Positions 17,114-25,812 are shown, counted from the first letter of the stretch. The stretch: 64,000 nt of DNA from CAYOSF01 sp964406605 (GCA_964406605.1 CAYOSF010000013.1:1-64000), one strand, 5' to 3'. Notes: generated by a model not told the origin, from the letters alone. A program made the numbers and translations.

Positions 17114-17950
17114 CTAGAACTGGAAGCTCGCGCCCTCAGCGCCCGGCACCAGCTCGAAGGGGAGGCTCGATCCTCTTCGCGCCTCTTCGACGAGGCCGTC
17201 CAGGAACGCGTCGTCATGGGATGGGTCGTGGTGGAAGGTGACGAGCCGCTCCACCGCAGTGACGGCCGCGAACGCCAGCGCCTGGGAGATCGAACTGTGT
17301 CCCCAGCCGACGTGGTCGGGGTACTCGGCGTCGCTGTACTGGGTGTCGTGCAGGAGCATGTTCGCGCCACGGGCAAGCTCGAATCCGGAGGTCCAATCAG
17401 GATCTCCCGGGAACTGCCGAACGCCGAGGGCGGGCTCGTGATCGGACAGGTAGGCAAGACAGCGGTCACCTTCGGTGATCCTGTACCCGACGGTCGGCCC
17501 GGGGTGGCAGATGAGGTCCGCATCTATCGTGAGGGGGCCCACCTGGAACCGGCCGAGGGGAACGTTGTGCAGCGTCAGGCGGCTCGGGAGGTCGCGCACG
17601 TGCGCCGGGAAGAGCGGAGGCGACAGATATCGGTTCAGGCGCTCCAGCGGCTCGAGCGTCGTCGAAGCCGGCGCCCAGACGTGAATTTCGCAGTCCGGTC
17701 TGTGGAGCGGCTGGAAGAACCCCAGGCCCTGGATGTGATCCGTGTGAAAGTGCGTCAAGAGGAGGTTCACGTCTGTGATCTCAGGACCAAGAGTCGTGCC
17801 CAGCCGCCGGATCCCCGTTCCCGCATCGAGAATGAGCAAGGTTCCGTCTTCGCTCCGCACCTCGACGCATGAGGTGTTTCCGCCGTAGTGCACCGTGTCC
17901 GGCCCGGCGGCGGGAAGGGACCCGCGGGTTCCCCACAGCGTCACCCTCAC
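17114..17950 (-). CDS. Metallo-beta-lactamase-fold hydrolase (RNase Z-like group)
   Basis: This 278-residue protein begins WGTRGSLPAAGPDTVHYGGNTSC, typical of the MBL group related to RNase Z and PhnP. It carries the metal motif THFHTDHIQG near 66, HPGPTVGYRI, LSDHEP and a late WGHSSISQALAFA. All expected His/Asp ligands appear present, so an active metallohydrolase is likely; the substrate is unknown. The start is GTG 17950, overlapping the PAS gene stop as GTGA, so the two are translationally coupled. It is not closely related to the MBL protein at 25947-26888 although it holds the same relative place in a repeated gene order. Confidence 0.8.
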   Translation of the reverse strand: MRVTLWGTRGSLPAAGPDTVHYGGNTSCVEVRSEDGTLLILDAGTGIRRLGTTLGPEITDVNLLLTHFHTDHIQGLGFFQPLHRPDCEIHVWAPASTTLEPLERLNRYLSPPLFPAHVRDLPSRLTLHNVPLGRFQVGPLTIDADLICHPGPTVGYRITEGDRCLAYLSDHEPALGVRQFPGDPDWTSGFELARGANMLLHDTQYSDAEYPDHVGWGHSSISQALAFAAVTAVERLVTFHHDPSHDDAFLDGLVEEARRGSSLPFELVPGAEGASFQF

Positions 17951-18342
17951 TTGGTCTTGGCCTCCCAGAAGATGGCCACCGCGCCCAGGTGGCGGTCCCC
18001 CTGTCCTTCAATCGGAAACGCCGTGACCTCAATCCTCCTCCAGACACCGTCGAGGCCCAGGATGCGCATCGGGAGGTGAGCCGGCCTGCGCTCCGTAAGG
18101 GCGACGTTTATTGGGAGATCGCTGGCATCGAGCGGAGAGCCGTCCTCGGCGGTCGTCTGGAACATGCTGGCCAGCATCTCTCCCGGCATTGGACCCGCAT
18201 CATCGAAACGCCGGCCCAGGATCGGCTCGGCCGGTTCGTTGTAGTAGAGGAGATCGCCGTTCGAGCCCATCAGCCATATGGGCATTGCCATATGGCTCGC
18301 GCACTGACGCAGCAGTATCAGCTCTATCTCCCGCTGAGGCAT
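17947..18342 (-). CDS. Single-domain PAS protein
   Basis: The 131-residue protein is a lone PAS fold: ILLRQCASHMAMPIWLMGSNGDLLYYNEPAEPILGRRF, then a PAC-like end GVWRRIEVTAFPIEGQGDRHLGAVAIFW. It has no attached output domain. A close paralogue is at 26901-27290. PAS proteins of this size often sense small ligands or partner other signalling proteins; genes for hydrolase-cyclase fusions and a cyclic-nucleotide-binding protein are nearby. It overlaps the downstream MBL gene by four bases. Confidence 0.8.
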   Translation of the reverse strand: MPQREIELILLRQCASHMAMPIWLMGSNGDLLYYNEPAEPILGRRFDDAGPMPGEMLASMFQTTAEDGSPLDASDLPINVALTERRPAHLPMRILGLDGVWRRIEVTAFPIEGQGDRHLGAVAIFWEAKTK

Positions 18343-18381
18343 GGAGCTACCTCCTCGCTGCCCTTCGCGGCGCCACGGCGC

Positions 18382-18810
18382 TCAGGGCAGAAGCTGGTCC
18401 TCGCACTCGCGCAGCCGGCGGCTGAGCACCGGAAGAATGGCGAGCGCCACCTCAGGTCTGGATCTGACAAGGCCCAGGAAATCCCAGCGCGCGAGCACAC
18501 AGCACTCGCAGTCGCTCGTGGCGCGGACGCTGGCCGACCGAGTGAAACCGTCTAGCAGTGCCATCTCTCCAAAGAAGTCCCCTTCGGAAAGGCGGCCCAC
18601 CACCCGCTCCCTCGCCTGCCCGAGTCCCTTGACGACCTCAGCGTCACCCTTGCAGAGCACGTAGAAGGCGACGGCGTCCTTGCCTTCCTCGACCAGCACC
18701 TCACCAGAGGCAAACCGGCGGACCTTCGTCGAGCGGGCCAGGGGATCGATGACATGTTGCTCGAGACCCGAGAAGATCGAAGCCTTCCTCAGCTCCTCTC
18801 CGACATCCAT
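18382..18810 (-). CDS. Stand-alone cyclic-nucleotide-binding domain protein
   Basis: This 142-residue protein is a cNMP-binding beta-barrel of the CRP/Kch type with the phosphate-binding cassette EGDFFGEMALLDGFTRSASVRA. The usual Arg is in place after the Ser/Thr region. There is no helix-turn-helix or kinase domain, so it must act through protein contacts. Two cyclase fusions are encoded downstream on the same strand, so this could be a local cAMP/cGMP receptor. That link is inferred from position. Confidence 0.82.
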   Translation of the reverse strand: MDVGEELRKASIFSGLEQHVIDPLARSTKVRRFASGEVLVEEGKDAVAFYVLCKGDAEVVKGLGQARERVVGRLSEGDFFGEMALLDGFTRSASVRATSDCECCVLARWDFLGLVRSRPEVALAILPVLSRRLRECEDQLLP

Positions 18811-18913
18811 TACGGCCTCCTTCTTCGGTCACGCCCACGCCGCGCCGCGTGCGCGCTGGGGCCCAATAGGCTCCCTCAAGTGTATCGCCCGACACTGCCG
18901 GGTCCGCGGATGA

Positions 18914-20176
18914 TCATATGACGGATTCTTCGCGCAGCTTTGCGATCTCTTCCCAGCCGTAGCCCAGCTCGATGAGGACCTCCTCCGTGTGCTGGCCGAG
19001 CTCGGGCGCCGGCCCGCGGACGCCGACCCGGGCCTTGCTGAACTTCACCGGCGTGTCCACGAGCTCCATCTCCCCGACCACCGGATGCTCGATCTTGGCG
19101 AAGGCGCGCCGGGCCTGAGACTGGGGATCGGACACAGCCTCCCGGACGGTTTGCGCCGGCGCCCAGATGCAGCGATGCTCGTCCAGCGAGGGAGCCCACT
19201 CGTCCAACGTCCGCTGGGCGAACACGCCGTCCAGCAGAGCGACCAGCTCCTCCCGATTCTCGTACCGGCTCTCGAAGGTTGAGTACCGCGGATCCCCCTC
19301 CAGTTCTTCTTTGCCGATGGCCCGACAGAATCCGGGCCAATACGCGTCGGACACGAGCATCACCAGCATGATCCAGCGGCCGTCACGGGTGCGGTAGCTG
19401 TTCCAGAGAGGATTGGGAACGGAGAGCCGGGAGAGCCTGGCCGGCTCGCCTCCCACGAGGGCCGACTGCACGTCGACCCCCAGCACCCACATTCCCGTGT
19501 TGTGGAGGGAGATGTCGACCTGCTGACCCTGGCCGGTGCGCTGCCGGTGCAGCAGGGCCATGGCCACAGAGCCCGCGACGAGCAGAGCCGTGCTGTGGTC
19601 CCCCATGCCCGGCCGCTGAGGGGGCGGCGGATGATCCGGCTCCCCCATGAGCCCCATGATCCCGGACCGAGCCCAGAAGGCCGCGTAGTCGTAGCCGGGA
19701 CGGTCTTGATCCGGCCCCTCGGAGCCGTAACCGGTGACGCTGACGTAGACCAGGTCGGGCCGGTGCTGGACGAGGTCCGCGTACGTCAGGCCGAAGCGCT
19801 CCCGCCGGCTGGGGATGAGATTGGTGACGAGGACGTCGGTCACGCCGATGAGCCGATAGACGATATCTCGGGCTCTGGGCCGGTCGAGGTTCAGGGTGAT
19901 GCCTTTCTTGCCGCGGTTGTCGAGCTCGAAGCCGGCGTTGAACGTGAGCTGATAGCCGGCCGCCTGCGGGCGATAGCCACGATATGCATCCCCCCCGGCC
20001 GGCTCCACCTTGATCACGTCCGCTCCGAAGTCCGCAAGGAGGCCGCAGCCGGCGGGAGCCGCAAGCCAGTTCGCGATCTCCAGCACCCGCACTCCAGTCA
20101 GCGGACCATCCACAGAGCGACCCTCCATCCCCGCGTCATCCCCAGGCTGCGCTTGCCGGTTTCCTTGCTCCATCAT
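18914..20176 (-). CDS. CaiB/BaiF family III CoA-transferase
   Basis: This 420-residue class III CoA-transferase has the N-terminal signature GVRVLEIANWLAAPAGCGLLADFGADVIKVEP and GKKGITLNLDRPRARDIV. The Asp of GMGDHSTA aligns with the catalytic Asp169 of formyl-CoA transferase, counted back from the conserved TGxGQ. It should move CoA between carboxylic acids through an aspartyl-CoA intermediate; the acid is unknown. Its start overlaps the upstream cyclase stop (ATG 20176), so the two are coupled. Unlike the paired transferases elsewhere in the window it looks like a homodimeric type. Confidence 0.88.
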   Translation of the reverse strand: MMEQGNRQAQPGDDAGMEGRSVDGPLTGVRVLEIANWLAAPAGCGLLADFGADVIKVEPAGGDAYRGYRPQAAGYQLTFNAGFELDNRGKKGITLNLDRPRARDIVYRLIGVTDVLVTNLIPSRRERFGLTYADLVQHRPDLVYVSVTGYGSEGPDQDRPGYDYAAFWARSGIMGLMGEPDHPPPPQRPGMGDHSTALLVAGSVAMALLHRQRTGQGQQVDISLHNTGMWVLGVDVQSALVGGEPARLSRLSVPNPLWNSYRTRDGRWIMLVMLVSDAYWPGFCRAIGKEELEGDPRYSTFESRYENREELVALLDGVFAQRTLDEWAPSLDEHRCIWAPAQTVREAVSDPQSQARRAFAKIEHPVVGEMELVDTPVKFSKARVGVRGPAPELGQHTEEVLIELGYGWEEIAKLREESVI

Positions 20177-21528
20177 CCCTCCCGTCTCCAGCTCACCTCG
20201 TACAGCCGCACCGGGTCCTCGAACCCCTTCGGCACCACGTCGCCCAGGTCGGAGAAGAGGAAGCCCTTCCCGCTGGCCAGTTCCCGCACGACGTTGGACA
20301 CCACTATCTGACCGGGGTCACCATGGTCACAGATGCGCCTGGCCAACTGCACGGATGCCCCGAAGAGGTCTTGGTCCTCCGCTACCGGCTCCCCTGCGTT
20401 CAGACCGATGCGAACCCGTAGGGGCGCACGGCCGTGCGCCCCTACACCCTGTGCTTCCACCGCCCGCTGAATTACCACCGCGCACTCAAGGGCGCCTGAG
20501 GCGGAGGGGAATGAGGCCATGATGCCGTCCCCGGTGTGCTTGATCTCGTTGCCGCCGTGGGCCTGCAGCGCATCCCGGACGATGCTGTTGTGGGTGCGCA
20601 CCAATTCCTGAGCCTTCGCATCGCCAAGGCGCTGGGTGAGGGCGGTAGAGGATTCCATGTCGGTGAAGAGGATGGTGTGGACGTCAGGCGCTGCGGGGAT
20701 CGCCGTAGCTGGCCCTTCTGATCGCCCTTCATCAAGGAACTCTGTCAGGATATCCAAGTAGGAGAGATCGCCCTCCCACGTGAAGTCGGCGTCGCCCTCC
20801 AGGGCGACAAAACGCGCATTCGGTATCAGGGCGGCAACGGTCCTCCCCGTAGTGATCGGGGCGTCGCGGTTGCCCCGGCGGTGTAGAACAAGCGTCGGGG
20901 CTGCCACCTGAGGCAGCAGGGTCCTCACGTCGGCCGTCGCGTAGAACTCGACGTGTTTTGCCGCTACCTCCGGGGTTAAGGTTTGACGTAGGATGTCGCT
21001 GAGCCAGCGGCGCAGCTCGGGCGATCCACTTGGGGCATAGGCGTCGGCGATGGTCCGCCGGGTCAGGCTCCAGTTTCCGCGTATCAACTCCATCAGCCCC
21101 CGCCCCGTCCCCGGCCTGACGAGCTCCACGCCGCAGTCGTATGCAGACCAGAGCACGAGCTTCCTGACGCGTCGGGGATGCCGTACCGCGAAGGCAACGC
21201 TGATTGCAGCGCCATCGAGTTGTCCCCATAGATCGACCCGCTCTAACTCAAGGTTGTCAATCACGGCGGTAAGATCGGCCACCTGAGCCTCCAACGAGAA
21301 GTCCTCCACGTCCCGCTGGGAAGTGCCTACCCCACGGCGGTCAAAGACCACCAGCCGGCGGCTTGCGCTCAAGTCCTCCATGGCGGTTCGGCCCGCCGGA
21401 TACTCCCAGTTATGCTCCATGCTGGCGCCCCACGGACCTACGATGACGAGCGGCTGACCTGCACCCAGTGTCGCATGGCCGATGCGGACACCATCGGGTC
21501 CGGTGCAGAAACGGGTCTGTAGCTCCAT
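20173..21528 (-). CDS. Alpha/beta-hydrolase - class III nucleotide cyclase fusion (copy 1)
   Basis: The 451-residue protein starts at ATG 21528, overlapping the copy-2 stop. Residues 1 to about 270 form an alpha/beta-hydrolase domain and 280-451 a class III cyclase, the layout of mycobacterial Rv1900c. At the nucleophile elbow the sequence is G-Q-L-D-G (102-106), so Leu104 replaces the catalytic Ser and the domain is probably a sensor. In the cyclase domain both metal Asp sites (FTDMESST and GDGIMASF) and a candidate base-selecting Lys (NEIKHTG) and Asp (DLFGAS) are present. The transition-state Asn appears to be Gln. A 28-bp DNA palindrome (20418-20445) is embedded in the reading frame. cAMP production is likely but not certain. 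Confidence 0.85.
   Translation of the reverse strand: MELQTRFCTGPDGVRIGHATLGAGQPLVIVGPWGASMEHNWEYPAGRTAMEDLSASRRLVVFDRRGVGTSQRDVEDFSLEAQVADLTAVIDNLELERVDLWGQLDGAAISVAFAVRHPRRVRKLVLWSAYDCGVELVRPGTGRGLMELIRGNWSLTRRTIADAYAPSGSPELRRWLSDILRQTLTPEVAAKHVEFYATADVRTLLPQVAAPTLVLHRRGNRDAPITTGRTVAALIPNARFVALEGDADFTWEGDLSYLDILTEFLDEGRSEGPATAIPAAPDVHTILFTDMESSTALTQRLGDAKAQELVRTHNSIVRDALQAHGGNEIKHTGDGIMASFPSASGALECAVVIQRAVEAQGVGAHGRAPLRVRIGLNAGEPVAEDQDLFGASVQLARRICDHGDPGQIVVSNVVRELASGKGFLFSDLGDVVPKGFEDPVRLYEVSWRREG
20418..20445. repeat. 28-bp perfect palindrome inside a coding sequence
   Basis: GTAGGGGCGCACGG at 20418-20431 is followed immediately by its exact reverse complement to 20445. On the minus strand it adds roughly the residues VGAHGRAP to the cyclase without breaking the frame. 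The corresponding segment of the neighbouring paralogue (after MQRSFAEHN) is unrelated and about three residues shorter. This has the form of a REP-like mobile palindrome that landed in frame. Confidence 0.75.
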
Positions 21529-22886
21529 CAACCGCCTCCGGCCTCCCGCCACCTCACCTCGTACAGCCGCACCGGGTCCTCGAACCCGCGCAGCGCCGTG
21601 TCGCCCCGGTCCGCGAACAAGAAACCTTTGCCGGCTGCCAGTTCCCTCACCACGTTTGCTGCCAGTATCTCCCCGCCCTCCGCCTTGGCCGCTATCCGCG
21701 CCGCCACGATCACCGCCGTCCCGAAGAGGTCCTCCTCTTCCGCGATCGGCTCTCCGGCGTTCAGCCCAACCCGCACCCGGATCGGCTCGTCCGCCGTCTC
21801 GTTGTGCTCCGCAAACGACCGCTGCATGGCGATTGCGCACTCCAAGGCCCTGCTCGCCGAGGAGAACGACGCCATGAAGCCATCCCCCATCGTCTTCACT
21901 TCGGAGCCGCCGTGGGCGCGCAGAGCATCCCGCACGATGCGCTCGTGGGTGCGGAGCACCTCGCGAGCCTGTGCATCGCCAAGGCGTTGGGTGAGGGAGG
22001 CGGAGCCCTCTATGTCGGTGAAGAGGATGGTGACAAGGCCACCTCGGGCCAGCGCAGCAGCGGGCGCAGGCGTCGGTTCTAGCCCTAGGAATTCGTCGAT
22101 GATCGACAGGACCCCCTCCATGTCGCCCGAGAAGGGCGCCACAGATTCGCCCTCAAGGACGGCCAGCCGGGCACCCGGAATTCGAGTTGAGAGCATCCTG
22201 GCCGCCTCCAAACCGAGCATCTGGAGTTCGCGCCTGTGAAGGACCAGCGTCGGCGACGCTATCTGCGGCAAGAGCGCGGCCACGTCCTCATCCATGCTCG
22301 AGTAGGCGCGAATGCCCTCGGCATCCACGCTGTCTCTCAGCAGCGCGGCCGTGCGGCGGGCCGTTTCGCCCCCGGTCCATCCGAGCGCCGCCTGCGCCAT
22401 GGTCTCCGTGTAGAACTCCCAGTTCTGCTCGCGCATGAGAGACTCCCATCGGGCCTCTTCCCACCCGGTGTCCGGCTCCGCGTCCCGCCCCGCGTGCGCG
22501 CACCAAAGGACAAGATGGGATACGCGTTCGGGATGCGCGGCCGCGTAGGCTATCGCTATCGGACCGGAGTTGGTGATTGCGAAGAGGGTGAGCTTCTCCA
22601 GCGCCAGGCGATCCGCCACAGCCTCCAAGTCTCGCACCCAGTCGTCCACGGACAGTTCGCCGACGTCCCTGTCGGAAAGACCGAAGCCCCTCGGGTCATA
22701 CCGGATTAGCCGCTTGTTCTGAGCCAGACCTTCATACCACCGCCGGAACTCGGGAATCTGCCATTCTGACTCAACGTGACTCACCGGCAGAGGCGCCAGG
22801 TGCACGAACGGCATCCCCTCTCCCATCACCCAGAAGGCGATGTTGACGCCGTCCGTGGTCTTGGCGTACTCGATGCGCGGCTCCAT
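21528..22886 (-). CDS. Alpha/beta-hydrolase - class III nucleotide cyclase fusion (copy 2)
   Basis: This 452-residue paralogue of copy 1 starts at ATG 22886 with an AGGAGAGGTG ribosome site. The nucleophile elbow reads A-I-T-N-S-G (103-108), with Thr105 where a hydrolase Ser is expected, so the N-terminal domain is probably non-catalytic. The cyclase domain keeps the two metal Asp sites (FTDIEGSAS, GDGFMASF), the Lys of SEVKTMG and the Asp of DLFGTA. The transition-state Asn position is Ile, so catalysis may be weak or unusual. Its stop overlaps the start of copy 1, making the two a coupled tandem pair. Confidence 0.85.
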   Translation of the reverse strand: MEPRIEYAKTTDGVNIAFWVMGEGMPFVHLAPLPVSHVESEWQIPEFRRWYEGLAQNKRLIRYDPRGFGLSDRDVGELSVDDWVRDLEAVADRLALEKLTLFAITNSGPIAIAYAAAHPERVSHLVLWCAHAGRDAEPDTGWEEARWESLMREQNWEFYTETMAQAALGWTGGETARRTAALLRDSVDAEGIRAYSSMDEDVAALLPQIASPTLVLHRRELQMLGLEAARMLSTRIPGARLAVLEGESVAPFSGDMEGVLSIIDEFLGLEPTPAPAAALARGGLVTILFTDIEGSASLTQRLGDAQAREVLRTHERIVRDALRAHGGSEVKTMGDGFMASFSSASRALECAIAMQRSFAEHNETADEPIRVRVGLNAGEPIAEEEDLFGTAVIVAARIAAKAEGGEILAANVVRELAAGKGFLFADRGDTALRGFEDPVRLYEVRWREAGGG

Positions 22887-22908
22887 CACCTCTCCTGTCT
22901 CCTGTCGC

Positions 22909-23037
22909 CTAAGGCGACCCTCCGGATGGCGACCCTTCGGCCCGCCAGCGCACCTCAAACAGCCGCACCGGCTCGTCGAACCCACGCAGTTTCACGTCTC
23001 CGTGGTCGCCAAAAAGGAACTCCTTGCCCATGGCCAT
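22909..23037 (-). pseudogene. C-terminal remnant of a third hydrolase-cyclase fusion
   Basis: This 42-codon stretch reads GKEFLFGDHGDVKLRGFDEP and continues VRLFEVRWR. It matches the last 35 or so residues of the cyclase copies (GKGFLFADRGDTALRGFEDP). It lies directly after the SDR stop at 23048 and before copy 2. A TAG in frame just upstream, and the absence of the rest of the domain, show that it is a remnant. Confidence 0.8.
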
Positions 23038-23047
23038 CTGCCGCTAC

Positions 23048-23887
23048 CTAGTCCCAATAGTCGAGGGTCGTGCGCATCGTCTTCTCGAAATCCTCGTCGG
23101 ACATCTGCTTGTGCAGCCCTGCGATCAACTCAGCGTCCTGACCGACGAAGTAGCGCCGCTCCGGTTGCTCGGCCTCCGCTGCGTCGACAATGGCCTGGGC
23201 GACGATCTGCGGGCTCTCCCGCTCCCCTTGACCCGGCAGCTTCGTGTACGCCTCGCCGAATCGCCGGGCCAACTCAGCGTAGGCCGAGCCCTCGGTGAAC
23301 CGTCGCGCGGGCCCCGAGTTGTTAGACATCTCCGTTTCAAAGCCACCGGGATCGACCAGCACAACGCGGATGCCGAAGGGCTGCACCTCATAGTACAGCG
23401 CGTCGGCCAGGCCCTCGACGGCGTGTTTGCTGGCAGCATAGACGCCCTCATAGGGCGGCGCCACCTTGCCGCTCAGAGAGCCGACTGTGACGATGGTCCC
23501 ACTTCTCTGCGCGCGCATGTGCGGCAGGACGGCACGCGTCACCCGTATCACGCCAAAGACGTTTGTCTCGAAGATCGCCGCAACCTCGTCATCGTCGAAG
23601 TCCTCGAGTGGGCCCTGCTTGGTGATGCCCGCGTTGTTCACGAGCACGTCAATGCGCCCTGCGCGCCCCATGACCTCCGCCACCGCCTTCTCCACCGACG
23701 CGCGCTCGTTTACGTCCAGCTCCAGTACCTCCACCGACACGCCCGCGGCCGCCGCTTCCGCTTGCAGTGGGCCGTCCTTCGCGGTGTTTCGCATCGTTGC
23801 AAAGACCCTGTTGCCACGGCGCGCGAACTCGATCGCCGTGAGCTTGCCGAAACCGGAATTGCAACCCGTGATCACCGCGACTGCCAT
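23048..23887 (-). CDS. Short-chain dehydrogenase/reductase
   Basis: This 279-residue classical SDR has the cofactor motif TGCNSGFG, NNAG near 87, and the catalytic YAASK. It would oxidise a hydroxyl group or reduce a ketone with NAD(P)(H). It lies exactly between the N-terminal and C-terminal remnants of a third cyclase fusion, so it appears to have replaced that gene's middle. The substrate is unknown. No ribosome site is obvious except a GGGGGAG run six to ten bases before the ATG. Confidence 0.85.
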   Translation of the reverse strand: MAVAVITGCNSGFGKLTAIEFARRGNRVFATMRNTAKDGPLQAEAAAAGVSVEVLELDVNERASVEKAVAEVMGRAGRIDVLVNNAGITKQGPLEDFDDDEVAAIFETNVFGVIRVTRAVLPHMRAQRSGTIVTVGSLSGKVAPPYEGVYAASKHAVEGLADALYYEVQPFGIRVVLVDPGGFETEMSNNSGPARRFTEGSAYAELARRFGEAYTKLPGQGERESPQIVAQAIVDAAEAEQPERRYFVGQDAELIAGLHKQMSDEDFEKTMRTTLDYWD

Positions 23888-23937
23888 GTGCTCCCCCCGT
23901 TTCCGATCTCACTGCAGCACTCCACCAGCCGCGGTGC

Positions 23938-23994
23938 CCAGTAGGCGATATTCACGCCGTCGGCGGTCTTGGCATACTCGATGCGCGGCTCCAT
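23938..23994 (-). pseudogene. N-terminal remnant of a third hydrolase-cyclase fusion
   Basis: The first 19 codons from ATG 23994 give MEPRIEYAKTADGVNIAYW, nearly the same as the start of copy 2 (MEPRIEYAKTTDGVNIAFW). By my count only about six of 57 bases differ. After that the frame departs from homology and stops shortly before the SDR gene. The matching C-terminal remnant is on the other side of the SDR. Confidence 0.8.
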
Positions 23995-24026
23995 GGCAGC
24001 CTGTCTATCTCACCCGCTTGTCCCGC

Positions 24027-25127
24027 TTACGCCGGCAGTAGTTCTCCCGCGTTGAGGTCGACAATCGCCGAGACGCAGCGGTCCAACATGGAACCCACGA
24101 GCTCCATTGCCCGCGGCTCGCTCAGATCGTATGTCCCACCTGAAATGACAGGATACACCAGGCAGAAGAGCACCGTTCGTCGGTAGTCTTCCAGACATTG
24201 GTCAAAGCTGTAGCCGTTGATGCCGCTGTCCGCGAGGATATCGTGATACATGCGAAGGATGTCCATCTCCGCTGCTCTCCGCTGCTCCGGCGGCAGGCTC
24301 TGGCTCATGAAGTAACCTACGTCAAACGTGGCGCGGCCGCGGACGCAGATCTGCCAGTCGATGACGGTGAACGAGCCCCCGCCCCTGGCTCCGAAGAACA
24401 TGTTGTCCAGGCGGTAGTCGCCGTGCAGTAGGGTCCGGGGCGGCCCAGCCATGTCCTCGAGGACCCTCACAACGGTGGAGCCAAGGCGCTCTCCGATGTG
24501 AACGACCTCGGGGGACAGCTTGTCGCCGAAGAGACGCAGGAACGGTTCCCATGCATCGCGGTATGAGGAATCCACCGGTTCGGTGACGATCGAATCGCTG
24601 GAGAACGGTATCCAATCGAGTTCCGCGAGCCGTGGCGTCTCCCACCAGCCCGCGTGCATCCTCGCAACCTCCCGGACGACAAGCTCTGCCTCCTGTCGCG
24701 AGGATCCCTCAAGCTGGTCGCCCATGCGTGCGTCCGTCAAGTCCTCAAGGAGCAGCACGTGCTGCTCAGCGCCGGGGTCCATGGCGCTGTAGAAGCAGCG
24801 CGGCGTAGAGATCTGGACTTCGTCGGCAATCTGTTCGTAGAAGCGGTTCTCGCGCTCGTAGAACCGGAAGCGTACGCCCGTCTGTCGATTCTCCTCAGCG
24901 GCGGCGGGAACCTTAACGACCAGGGAGGCCGGAGCTTCGTCCTCAGGGCGGTCGTAGTGGAGCGCCAGTCGAGTGAGCTGGCCCAGCAAGCCGGTCCCCT
25001 CGCCGATCGCTTGCGCATCGAAGGAGTCGACGGTTGCGTTCTTCAGAGCGCCGCCGCTCCGGAGTGCTGCCGTCAACCACTCCGGGCTCAACTCCTCGGG
25101 GCCGTTGGGTATCGTCAGGTCTGCCAT
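24027..25127 (-). CDS. APH/ecdysteroid-kinase-like phosphotransferase
   Basis: The 366-residue protein has a protein-kinase-like fold of the aminoglycoside phosphotransferase superfamily. LLLEDLTDARMGDQ lies in the hinge, LLHGDYRLDNMFF is the catalytic loop (HGDxxxxN), and FTVIDWQ supplies the metal Asp. The segment LVVKVPAAAEE supplies the ATP-binding Lys. Similar proteins are common beside acyl-CoA genes and phosphorylate small hydroxylated compounds rather than antibiotics. The start ATG 25127 has a GAGGAG site. The substrate is unknown. Confidence 0.82.
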   Translation of the reverse strand: MADLTIPNGPEELSPEWLTAALRSGGALKNATVDSFDAQAIGEGTGLLGQLTRLALHYDRPEDEAPASLVVKVPAAAEENRQTGVRFRFYERENRFYEQIADEVQISTPRCFYSAMDPGAEQHVLLLEDLTDARMGDQLEGSSRQEAELVVREVARMHAGWWETPRLAELDWIPFSSDSIVTEPVDSSYRDAWEPFLRLFGDKLSPEVVHIGERLGSTVVRVLEDMAGPPRTLLHGDYRLDNMFFGARGGGSFTVIDWQICVRGRATFDVGYFMSQSLPPEQRRAAEMDILRMYHDILADSGINGYSFDQCLEDYRRTVLFCLVYPVISGGTYDLSEPRAMELVGSMLDRCVSAIVDLNAGELLPA

Positions 25128-25263
25128 GGGTCGCTCCTCGCTTCCGAACCTGGCCGAAATGACCCAGCGCCTCTCTGAGTCTTCAGTCCTCGCACCCGTT
25201 TCCCTTCATCGCGCCAAAGCCGGCAAGACCCCTCCCGGCACTGTAGGGGATCCTCGCATCCTC

Positions 25264-25812
25264 CTAGAGGGAGCGCGCCTCCCACTCCCGGCGAAGCAAG
25301 CCGTAGATGACTTCGTCTTGGCGCTCCCCACGCACGACCCGATGGCTTCGCAGGAGACCCTCCCTGCTCATGCCCAGCTTCTCCATCACCCGCACAGAAC
25401 GGCGGTCGGATACGACCGTCCGAGCGAAGATCTTCTGGAGATCGTAAGCTGGGAACGCCCAATCGATCAGGGCTGAGGCTGCCTCGGTGGCCAACCCCTG
25501 GCCCCAGTGCTCGCGGGCTATCGAGTAGTCGATCTCGCCCAATGCGTGCGCCTTGTCCACACGCAAATTGGCGCCTCCTATGACCTTCCCATCCAGCACG
25601 ATCGCGCGCATGGGCTCCCTCTCCCAGTCAGTAAGGACTGCCTTCGCGATGAACCCCTCGGCGCTGCGGCGGGTATACGGTCGCGGGAGGCCGAACACGT
25701 GCCCGGACCACTCGTCGTCGCCGGCGTAGGCGAATACGTCATCGAGGTCGCTGAACCTGAACGGTCGCAGCAGCAGGCGCTTGGTCCGGAGTTCGCAGGG
25801 TTCTACGGTCAT
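25264..25812 (-). CDS. GNAT acetyltransferase (RimJ/RimL type), paralogue
   Basis: This 182-residue protein starts at ATG 25812 (GGAGAA upstream); a longer frame to 25920 adds non-homologous residues. It matches the 16471-17019 protein along its entire length, with about 70 percent of residues the same by eye. Shared segments include LRPFRF-DLDD, SIAREHWGQGLATEAA and VRVMEKLGMSREGLLRSHR. Like that gene it is followed upstream by an MBL gene and a PAS gene, so the order GNAT-MBL-PAS is repeated. Confidence 0.85.
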   Translation of the reverse strand: MTVEPCELRTKRLLLRPFRFSDLDDVFAYAGDDEWSGHVFGLPRPYTRRSAEGFIAKAVLTDWEREPMRAIVLDGKVIGGANLRVDKAHALGEIDYSIAREHWGQGLATEAASALIDWAFPAYDLQKIFARTVVSDRRSVRVMEKLGMSREGLLRSHRVVRGERQDEVIYGLLRREWEARSL

